Positions 36,802 to 46,221 of a DNA stretch of 64,000 nucleotides are shown here, piece by piece. The notes under the pieces were generated by a model, which worked only from the letters and a program-made list of their open reading frames with translations, did no database searches and was not told the DNA's origin. The position numbers were made by a program, and so were the translations under genes. The stretch comes from Glomus cerebriforme (taxonomy: Eukaryota > Glomeromycota > Glomeromycetes > Glomerales > Glomeraceae). Location: assembly GCA_003550305.1 (NCBI GenBank), contig QKYT01000069.1, positions 1 through 64,000 on the forward strand, written 5' to 3'. Within the stretch, counting starts at the first letter, position 1. Each line of letters begins with the position of its first letter.

Positions 36802-37881
36802 ATGCTTACAATAACAATAGTGAGACAGTAAGTTCAGCAAATTTTGTACCATATACAACGCGCTTTTATTTGGAAATCATTTGCTTTATAAATTTATTTT
36901 TTAGTGGAGAAAGTGTCGCAAATGTTCAACATCGTTGGCAAGGACATACCGATAGTCCATTAACAAACTTTGGTGCTCAGGTATAATTTATAAAATTTAA
37001 TTTATCTTTATGATCTTCAACTTTCTTCTAACTTATTCAATGGAATTGATTAATAAAGCAAGCCGAACAAGCAGGAGAAGTACTAAAACACGAAAAAGTT
37101 AGTCCTTTTTTTTCATCGGTTTCTTCTTTAAATTTTCATATCTCATATCTAATTTTCTTCCGAACAGTTTACATGTATAATAACAAGTGATTTAACAAGA
37201 ACAATATCTACTGCTAAATTAATTCTGTCACGAAATATTAATTTCAACACAAATCCAATAGAATTACATACATCAGAAGTTCGTTTAAGAGAACAACATT
37301 TCGGTTATTTTGAAGGTAAATCATACACCGAACCAGTAAAACATGCCTTAACTCCTCCTGATCCTCGCTTAATTAAGTTTGTTGGCGAAGGAGCAGAATC
37401 ATTAGAGGATGTTTTCAATAGAGCAATGTCATTCTTATCGGATTTATTATCATACCATCAGCAACAACAAAAAACCAATTTTCAACAGGAAGTTTCCTCC
37501 TTTCAACAAGAACATCCACATATATTAATTGTATCACATTCAATTTTCATTAATGAATTCTTAAATGCTTTATTGATACATAAAACAAATTTACGTCATC
37601 AACAACAATGGCAATTTATTACTTTGCATAATACGTCTATGTTTACGATAAAAATTCATTCATTTAATGATCACGATCGAGAACCTTTACATATGGAATT
37701 AATTAGAAATAATTATATTGAACATCTTCATGGATTAGTTAGACAACAAGGTGGTATTGGTAGTGCTGCTTATGATGTTAAACAAAGAAAAATTTCTTCT
37801 TTTTTTCAAAAGAAACAACAATCATTTGTGAGAGATATTGCTCAAAAGGGAGGTACAGAAGATTATATGGATGAAGATTAG
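36802..37881 (+). CDS. Histidine phosphatase (phosphoglycerate mutase-like)
   Basis: Four exons, 36802-36827, 36905-36980, 37059-37097 and 37168-37881, 284 aa. The first exon is 26 bases and its donor splits the codon for the catalytic His9, giving the RHGES motif (R8-H9-G10). Other family residues: SDLTRTISTA (phosphate-binding Arg), the acid/base Glu in REQHFGYFEGKSY, and the second catalytic His in LIVSHSIFINEFL. The family includes phosphoglycerate mutases, fructose-2,6-bisphosphatases and TIGAR-like enzymes, and the exact substrate cannot be read from the sequence. The C-terminal ~70 residues (GGIGSAAYDVKQRKISSFFQKK, ending in DYMDED) are an extra tail. Confidence 0.88.
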
Positions 37882-38286
37882 TTTCTCTCCTTCCTTACTA
37901 GATTAGAACATTTTACTTTTAATATAAAATTCATTTTGCATTTTATCATAAATAAATATACACATATATATGTAAGAAGAAATTTAAACGCTGCACTCAT
38001 GCACTTGGTGTATATACAGTATATATAATATAATATATAAAAGTCAAAAATGATATAAACCTTTCTGAGTTCGTTAAGAAACCTTATAATATGGTATCGT
38101 ATGTGTAAATTCTATTTTTTATATCACTTAATGTTAATTTCTTGATGCGGACCAAATCACGTGGGTGCACCGAGAAAGATTCATGTGTTACATATCATAT
38201 GACTTATTTTTATTTAATTAGTTTACTGCGGCAGGGCGAGAATTTTTTTTTTTTTTGATCTTATCCAACTTATAATAAATACAATA
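37882..38286. promoter_or_regulatory. Intergenic region / RPA12 promoter
   Basis: 405 bases between two same-strand genes. It contains a CACGTG box at 38158-38163 and a T tract just before the RPA12 start. No gene is seen. Confidence 0.45.
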
Positions 38287-38882
38287 ATGAATTCTGACAT
38301 AAAAATTTCTTCAGGGCCAATATTTTGTCACAGATGTGGTACGTTAATGATAAATACTGGCGATGATGTTTTAGAATGTTCAGCATGTAATGCAAAAAAG
38401 GACGCATCCGGTAATTTTTTTTAAAAAAAAGTTCGTTTTTTTTTTCAATTATTATTTTATCTAAAATATATTTATATTAGAATACGATAATATAAAAATT
38501 ATAACAAAAAGTAATCAAAAATCATTTCCATCGAAATTACGATTACGCCGTTCAAAAATTCAACAATTGGATAGATACAAAGAAGAAAGCGCAAAAGTAT
38601 ATTAAATAAATTATCCGTAATATCTTTTTTTTTTTTTTATGCATCAATTTTCACTTGTGTTTAGATTAAGGAAAAATGTCCAAAATGTGGAAACGATGAA
38701 ATGAATTATCATACAATGCAATTAAGATCAGCCGACGAAGGACAAACTATTTTTTATAGTTGTCCTAATTGTGGGTAAGCAAGCACATTATTATTATTTA
38801 AGTTCGAACAATAATTTAAATCACTATAAAAAAAAAAAATTTTTTTTTTTTTTTTAGACATAAATTTTCAATTAATTCATGA
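38287..38882 (+). CDS. RPA12: RNA polymerase I subunit RPA12
   Basis: Four exons, 38287-38410, 38481-38596, 38665-38774 and 38858-38882, 124 aa, the usual length of RPA12. The N-terminal zinc ribbon uses C14, C17, C31 and C34 (FCHRCG, ECSAC). The C-terminal TFIIS-like ribbon uses C85, C88, C113 and C116 around [15 protein letters not shown], whose acidic D104/E105 pair supports transcript cleavage. It is a core Pol I subunit acting in the nucleolus in RNA cleavage and termination. Convergent with the next gene, stops 126 bases apart. Confidence 0.95.
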
Positions 38883-39008
38883 ACAAAAAAAGTTATTGTT
38901 AATTTATTTCATCGAGTAAAAAAAAATATGCTATTAAATAAAATGACGAATGCAGAAATTTATATAAAAAAATAAAAAATTTGACTAAATAAAGGGATTA
39001 TTATCAGT

Positions 39009-39869
39009 TTAATTCTCTGGAATCCTAACTAAAGTTGAAACAAGTTTAGCAAGTCCTTTGCGTAATATCTAAATAAAATAAATAGGCGAAAGATTAGATA
39101 AATCGAGAAAGAAAAAAGATAAATTCCGTTTAAAAATACTTACTCCTTCTTTACCAACTGGTTTACCAGCCCACAAATCGGAATGTTTAGATATTTTGTC
39201 GTTCTCATTGAATTCCAAAATAATTACACTGTTTATTAAGACAGCTCGACTAATAAATGGAAGGACATATCTTTGAGATAAACTCATTTTTAATACATTA
39301 CGAGTATTTTCCAGAATCTTGTAATTTACAGTACTGGATTTAAGGAATAATTTTTGCATCGCGTAGAATTGAGCTTTCAAGTTTGACAATCCGGTGACGT
39401 ACATAAGTGGGTCTTCAAATACAACCTCGTCATCATAATGTTTGAAACATTCTTTTGATATCTTACAGCTATATAAGCTCAAGATATGATTTACGATTTC
39501 AATTCTATCATCCCTTAATGGAATAACATTATCGTCTAAATTTTCATTAGGAGGAGTTCTAGTAATTTCTCTTTCTTCAGACTCATCTACTGGTTCAAAA
39601 ATGGATGTATAAGAATGAACTGTATTCCCGATTGAAGAGGGAATAGAATAAATATAATCGGTTCCACTATTTAAGGTTGATTTAATAGTGGATCTTGGAT
39701 TGGATAAACTGGAAGAGAGGTATGGGTAACTTTCGTTAAGCTTGTTGTAATTATCCGCAACCTTGTTGGTAATAGTTGAGGAAGTGGTCGTAAAAGTGGA
39801 TTGGATGGAGGATGACAAGGATGAAGCCGTTTCGGCAGGACTGGTGACGGCTGAAATAATTCTGTACAT
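39009..39869 (-). CDS. SnoaL/NTF2-like domain protein, function unknown
   Basis: Two exons, 39869-39144 and 39068-39009, joined in phase 0 at GTAAGT; 261 aa. Residues ~1-115 are Ser/Thr-rich with YxSIPSSIG-like amphipathic text. Residues ~125-260 resemble the NTF2/SnoaL-like cone fold found in many fungal and plant proteins: a helix VNHILSLYSCK, then CFKHYDDEVVFEDPLMYVTGLSNLKAQFYAM, and later strands VIILEFNENDKISKHSDLWAGKPV. The fold assignment is from pattern memory and the ligand is unknown. The second exon encodes ILRKGLAKLVSTLVRIPEN. Confidence 0.78.
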
Positions 39870-41127
39870 CTTTATTCTTTTTTATTACTATTATCGTAAA
39901 AAAAAAAAAAAAAAAAATTTATGGCGAATTCCAAATAGAGATTTTTTTTTTCTTTGAAAAAAATCCATACTCTTATATATATATAATTTTTTTTTTCGGA
40001 ATTATCAAAAACATACGATAAAAGCGGATATTATAAATTTCCGGGAATTTCCATATTACGAATTCCTATTATAACTAATATAAAAAAAAAAATTTTTACC
40101 AGTCGTAAATTTGTTCAGAAATATTAAAGTAATTTCTCAGTTTTCCTGATAGAGAAACACGTATCATGTGGGATTTTCAATACTTGTATATGACATTATT
40201 TTTCACGAGTTTTAGTTCATAAAAAGCTTAAAAAGCATTTTATCACGAGTTGTTATGTTATCTTAATCGCGAAAAACGATACTTTATATGACCTAGTTAA
40301 AGGAAATCTTCGTATCTTTAGATCTTGATTTTAATTATTTTTACACGATTTCTTTTTTTTTTAAAAAAAAAATATACAATTTAATTATCACAAGGTATTT
40401 TTTTTATCTTCATATGTTTGATACGGATTTAACTAAAAGCCGATAATTCCATTTTGGTTTATCTAGGAAAAAATGATTCATTTTACGCGAATGTGATTTT
40501 GTTACTTAATCGGTTTCTGTGCGAAAAAATTAACCGGAAAAATTAAAATTCTTAATCTATCATAAGATTATTTATTATATAATAAATCAAATGAAAAAAA
40601 CCTCATCGTTGAAATCTGAAATTAATGATGAAAAAAATAACGAAAGAAACAAACTCTATTTTTAAACAACCGACATCCTGGTTCTATACGCCTAATCAAG
40701 AAAATCTATTGACCTTGTGACCCATTTTTATTTAATGTCGATCGGGTTTATCCTTAAGAATGTATCTTTTTCGGGTAAGAATAAGAGACAAAAAATTTTA
40801 AAATCACACACTTTTATCACATGTTTATCAATTGTTATGGCGCAACAATGAGCTGCAGGGATCATGTTTTTAATATTTAATTTATTAAAAAAATTTATTA
40901 ATTTTATTTTAAGGTATTAAATATTTTAGTCATGTGATAAGTTATCCCATAATAAAAAAATATATATTTTTTATGAAAATCGTAAGAAAATTGAAATGAC
41001 ATCATCTAAAAAAAAGTCCAGTGGTTTTGAAAAGGAGAAAAATATATTACATATTCAAAATCATATGATAACCACTCTTAAAATAAAAGGAATATATACA
41101 GAAAGAAAATTTTACGGATACTGATAA
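39870..41127. other. Intergenic region
   Basis: About 1.26 kb, AT-rich, holding the promoter of the SnoaL-like gene and the 3' flank of the gene at 41128. No coding frame or structured element was recognised. Confidence 0.45.
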
Positions 41128-42726
41128 TCATTGCCGCTTTTTACCAGGGAGGTAAGAGCTCACATTTTCAAATATTCTAGATTTAATCCAACTTTTGAGA
41201 ACATTAGTTGTACCATCCATATTAGTATTGATATATTGACGATACAATTGTTTACGATATTCGGTTTTTCCAGAATTATTACATTTAAATATTCTATTAA
41301 CTGTACATTTATCAACAGTTTTAGCCAAATGAAATGGAGTAAAATTCTCGTATAAATCATATACAAGTTGAGCCGTAATCAAATTATGTAACGGCTCTGC
41401 TAGTAAATTCACAAGTTCTTTTTCTCCATCAGGTTTCTTTCTTCTTGGTTGAACATCATGTGGAATAAGCTGAAAAGGTGCTGGCATAGATGAATGATCA
41501 ATTCTTTTAAATGGTGGAATTTTATTCACGTTTTCTTGTATTTCTAACCCTTCCAAATTTTTTCGCACTAATTCTCTTTCAAGTTCACGTAATCTCTTTT
41601 CTTCACGTTCCATTTGTTCTTGTTTTTTATATTCTCTTTTTCTTTTTCTTTCTTCTCGCTTATCTATTCCTGATCCTTCTCCTTCATCTTCAAATTTTTT
41701 ATCATCCTGTTTCCTTCGCTTATTTTCTTGTGAACTTTCTTCTTTCTCATTTCTTTTTCTTTCATCATAAAGTCGAGTTTTCTTATACTCATCTATTCTT
41801 TTTATAATCTCACCTAATATATAAATGATAATGCCTCAATTGATGATTTGAATAATTAGCAATATACAATAATTTTTTTAAACCTGTTTCTTTTAACCTT
41901 TCGACAACTTCAATAGCTTTTCGTGCAAGTAATTCGACTTGCTTAAATCTCTTTGATGTTGCCATGTAACGATCATCTAAATAAAAAGATCTTTAAATTG
42001 ATCGTAATTTCATAATCATAATAATAATGAGAAATCGGGTTATTTTAAACTTATAATTTTACCTCTCATCTTTGACATTAAACAATATATTAAATCAACC
42101 ACAAGAGTTTGAAGGTCATGAAATTTCGTAATAATTTGTTGATCTTCTTCATAAATTTTAAGATAAATTTTAGTAAAATCAACTATGATGTCGAATAACC
42201 CAATGTTGGTTTTATCATCTTCCAATATATACAAAAAAATCCTAACTGGGTTAATACGTTGGAATAATGAAGGGCTTTCCTTATTTGTCATCAAAACATA
42301 ATCATCGAGAAGATTAGTAGAAACTCTAATTTCATGTGCGGATTTTGAAGAATTAATATCCACGTTTCGATTCAAATCATTACTTAAATTTGGAGATTGA
42401 TCTGATGCGGAAGCCTCAAAAATTTTATTTTTCATTCCTTCAAAAACATTAGTAACATTTTCTTTCCCTTTACATTTTTTTTTTCTAGATACAACAGGTT
42501 TTCTAGTTTCAGTATCAGATTCAGAATCTGAAGATAAAACTATAACTTCAAATCTTTTAGTCTCTACTGTTTGGGTTACAGATTTAGGAACACTCTTTTG
42601 AGAGGTTACCATATTCTGAACCGACCCATTTAGCCTGGTTCCAGGTAGAGAACTAATAGCGATTTGCTGACTAGGTTTTTGTGAAAAGAAAACCGAATTT
42701 GCATTATAATGAGGTTGGTATGACAT
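41128..42726 (-). CDS. Unrecognised coiled-coil protein with SUMO-interaction-like motif
   Basis: Three exons, 42726-42063, 41976-41884 and 41813-41128, 480 aa, phases consistent. I do not recognise the family. The N-terminal ~65 residues are polar, followed by FEVIVLSSDSESDTE, a hydrophobic core plus acidic/Ser tail typical of SUMO-interaction motifs, and a basic RKKKCKGK nuclear-localisation-like patch. Residues ~140-250 are helical (YVLMTNKESPSLFQRINPVRIFLYILED...). A highly charged coiled coil (KRRKQDDKKFEDEGEG...REYKKQEQMEREEKRLRELEREL) precedes a folded-looking C-terminal ~110 residues with LLAEPLHNLITAQLVYDLYENFTPFHLAKTVD. A nuclear SUMO-linked role is inference only. Confidence 0.75.
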
Positions 42727-43818
42727 TTTAAACAGCCTCTTTTTCTTTTTATGATTTTATTATCCTCCCGAAATAAAATGTGATTTTTATAGGAAAAGTG
42801 GCTTGTCGCGTGATAGGATCGAAAAATATTTTGTTACCATGCTTTTTTCCTTTATAAGGTTACGGCTGTATACGTGATATTGTGAAATCGAATGTGATTG
42901 GTAGGTATATTTAAATTTATATACCGTGTTATCTAATATATGACCGAAACATCTTCAATGTTCCTACTAAACGAGGTCGAAAGAGGAAGGTTATTGTTGA
43001 TGGAGTTGATGTTATCGATGACAATAATCTTGCGGATCCTATAGTTCTGAGTCAGGAAAATCAAGAACTGGCAGTAGTCTCAAATCACTGCCAAAAAGCG
43101 AGGTCACAAGAAGAATAATCCTGTTGCTGAAGACGAACATTTTAAACAAACATATATTTTACTTAGATTAAATAAAATTACTTATCTAAGTAATTGAAAT
43201 ATTGAGATGTTAGGCTACTTTCAAAAAGGTTACTATTATTAAAATGTCAAAAGAAAAATGATTCTACTCAAATACAGATGTACACAGAGTATAACTGGTA
43301 TCTTATATAAAAAGCTATGCCAAAGTCAATTCAAAATATTAATAAAATAAACTCAAATAACAGATTTCTGATAACATTATTCAAGACATGAAATTATTAG
43401 TAATATTCAGTTTGGAAACTAAAGTGCAGAAAATTTATTGCTCTTTTGAAAAAAATATATATATATTCAGAAAAAATTAAAAAAATGATAGTTATTAAAA
43501 AGAACTGATTATATTATTTTTAAATTTAAGCTTATAAAATGGATTTTTAAAAAAAAATGAGATTTAGCTTATACTAGAAAATCACATATTTTTTTTAGTA
43601 AATTAAATATGGTCAATAATAGTAGTATAAATAGTAATCATACAGTTAAGATTACTTGATAAAACTAGGGGGTTTAGCAAATAGGTAAAATGACAAAATG
43701 TAGTAATTTGATGAAACTATATTAAAGTCTTAATTAAAAGTTAGCAAAACTTGACAAAAAACAAAATCTGTTGAAATTTATTATAAATGGTAAAACTGAC
43801 GAACCTTTGTAAAATAAT
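42727..43818. other. AT-rich intergenic region
   Basis: Contains the upstream flank of the coiled-coil gene and, at 43649-43820, a repeat that recurs at 45269-45440 and partly at 44905-44960. Broken frames at about 42930-43120 (basic, KRGRK-like text) may be an old coding remnant. Confidence 0.4.
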
Positions 43819-44184
43819 ATTTTAGAAACTGAATATGATAGGATGTATAAAGCAAATCAAGTGATTCAGGCAATGTTGAGTTTGAGTTCGGTGGCAAGAT
43901 CTGCAAATTCACAAAGTTGGGATAATAGTCAAGTATTAATAGCAGATTCTGCATGGGAATGAATAAAGGAGAATATTGTTCAAGATGTTAATAGTCAAGA
44001 AGAGGATGAAGAAGGATATTTAAATAGTGTAAATAATCAAGAAGTCGATAATCAAGATATTAGTAGTCAAGAGGAGGATGAAAAAGGATGTTTGAATCAT
44101 ATAAATAATCAAAGTGTTAATAATCAAGAAGTTAATAATGAAATTTTGTTAAAGAATTTTTTTTTTAACTTTTTTTTGTCTTGA
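43819..44184 (+). pseudogene. Degraded repeat-containing ORF
   Basis: One 122-codon frame with a single internal TGA. The first part reads YKANQVIQAMLSLSSVAR...; the second contains two copies of a ~24-residue acidic/Asn-rich unit (SQEEDEEGYLNSVNNQEV and SQEEDEKGCLNHINNQSV). No start codon is convincing. Probably a transposon-associated or tandem-repeat protein remnant. Confidence 0.45.
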
Positions 44185-44577
44185 AAAAGACTATATACTT
44201 TGCTTTTCAATTGTTAATTGCTATGTATTGCATAGTTACTTGATGTAATTCTTTAGTGAATTATGAAATTAAAATTTTTTTTATATTTCATAAAAATTTT
44301 ATACTTGAATAAAGAAAGTTTTTTTTTCATTATGCTACTAATAAAACTAAATATAAAAGGTCACAAAATCAATAAAAATTCAAACATTACAATTCATAAA
44401 ATCTATAAAAATTAGAGTATTAGAAATCACTAAATCACAAGTAAAAAAAATATGAGATCATCATAATGATGGGTCGCCAGATAGTAATGGCCTTAAGAAA
44501 TTAATGTTTAGTATATGATATTATAAATTAACAATTAATAAATTCAAATTGCAATATTATAGATTTATTATGATATT

Positions 44578-44685
44578 GCAGATGGATTGTGATATTGTGA
44601 ATTAATTGCAATATTCAGATGGATTGTAGATTACGAATTAATTGCAATATTCAGATGGATTGTAGATTACGAATTAATTGCAGAT
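44578..44685. repeat. 36-bp tandem repeat
   Basis: Two perfect 36-base copies starting at 44601 and 44637 (ATTAATTGCAATATTCAGAT...), preceded by a partial, diverged third copy. A similar GCAATATTGCAG text follows and recurs around 52040. Confidence 0.8.
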
Positions 44686-45268
44686 TTGCAGATTATTATA
44701 TGCAATTCAATTTCAAAATCTGCAATATTGCAGTTTTAAAAATCAATTGCAATGTTATTCTTATATTAAATATAAAAAAAAATTTTTCTGAATCAAAAAT
44801 ATTACATCCGGTTGGTATTACGTGACTAAAAAAAAATAAATTTTTTCTCTTTTTTGAGACATTTACATGACTCGGATAATGATGAGAAACTAACTATTTT
44901 ATTTATTTGGCCTAATAAAACTATAATAAAAATTTAGCGAAATTAAGCACAGAATTTTAGAAGAGCAATTTTATATACAGTCAATTCTTTTTATAATAAA
45001 TTTTACAATATATTTATTATATATTTAATGTATAAATTTGCATATATAAATGAAATTTTTTGTAATGCATTTTTTACAATGAATTTTTTTTTTAATATAA
45101 TAAAGAATTTTACAAAATGATTTTTTACTATAAAGGATAATCTGACATTTATTTATCATAAAAATTTTTTCAAATTTAGTAATTATATATATTATCTAAT
45201 TATTTATAATAAAATTAATAATGAATAGATATTCATGTTTTGCAATTTTTTACATTTTCTTGTCTGAA

Positions 45269-45495
45269 GATAAGATTGCTTAATGAAACTAGAGGGTTTA
45301 GCAAATAAATAAAATGACAAAATGTAGTAATTTGATAAAACTATATTAAAATCTTATTAAAAAGTTAGTGAAATTTGATAAAAAGTAAAATCTATCAAAA
45401 TTTATTATAAATGACAAAACTGATGAAACTCTATAAAATTATAATAAAACTATAGTAAAAATTTGGCAAAACTAAGTGCAGGATTTTAGAAAAGT
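45269..45495. repeat. Dispersed repeat, copy of 43649-43820
   Basis: Shares GGGTTTAGCAAATA, AAAATGACAAAATGTAGTAA, ACTATATTAAA and AATTTATTATAAATG in the same order with 43649-43820. The 3' part (ATAATAAAACTATAGTAAAAATTTGGC) also matches 44915-44960. Orientation is direct. Confidence 0.7.
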
Positions 45496-45549
45496 TTAGA
45501 TAAGCAATTCTATTTAAAAATGTAAAAATAAATCCAAAAACAACTTAAT

Positions 45550-46136
45550 TAAGTTCCTAAAAATCAAAATGAAGTTCTTAAAAAAAATGAAAGTTTCTTA
45601 TTACTATGCAAAAAAAAAGAAGTTTATTTAAAAAAAATATCATCATCTTTTTTAAAACAAAAATATTTTGCTAATAAATATAATATCAGTAAAAGTATGA
45701 TTAGTGATATTTTAAAAGCAAAAGATCATTAGCTTGCTATAGATACTGATTCATATCAAGCTAGTTTGAGATGTAAAAGAAAAATACCTTTTCTTATTAT
45801 TGAAAAAACTTTAACTCTTTGGATAAAAAATACATTTCAAGTTAATCTTATTATTACTGATAATATTCTTTTAACCAAAGCCTTAAAGTTCACATATTTA
45901 TATAGATAAATTTAAATGATTAAATGGATGGATTAATAATTTTAAAAAATGGAAGCAATATAACATTTATGAAAAAGTAGCAAGTATACCACTTCAAAAT
46001 TTTGAAGAAATACATAAAAATCTTTGTCAAATTTTAAAAGATTATAACTCTAAAGCAGTGATATATTTTCAATTAGGATTTACTAATAAGTATCACAATA
46101 CTATAATTTGCAACTATTCTATAATTACTATGTTTT
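45550..46136 (+). pseudogene. Tigger/pogo-type transposase relic (CENP-B-like DNA-binding part)
   Basis: A helix-turn-helix stretch (KYFANKYNISKSMISDILKAKDH, stop, LAIDTDSYQASLRCKRK) is followed by a second Tc5/CENP-B-type DNA-binding segment (LTLWIKNTFQ...ITDNILLTKAL), a frameshift near 45907, then LNGWINNFKKWKQYNIYEKVASIPLQNFEEI and ILKDYNS. The relic stops before any DDE catalytic domain. The stop at 45730-45732 (TAG) sits where such proteins normally have Trp, consistent with a G-to-A change. Confidence 0.75.
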
Positions 46137-46221
46137 AATATATGTTCACAATCTGCAACTTTTTAAAAAACAGTTAAAGATATTAAGATTACTCTTTGAA
46201 ATTTAAAATAGTTTTTGAACC

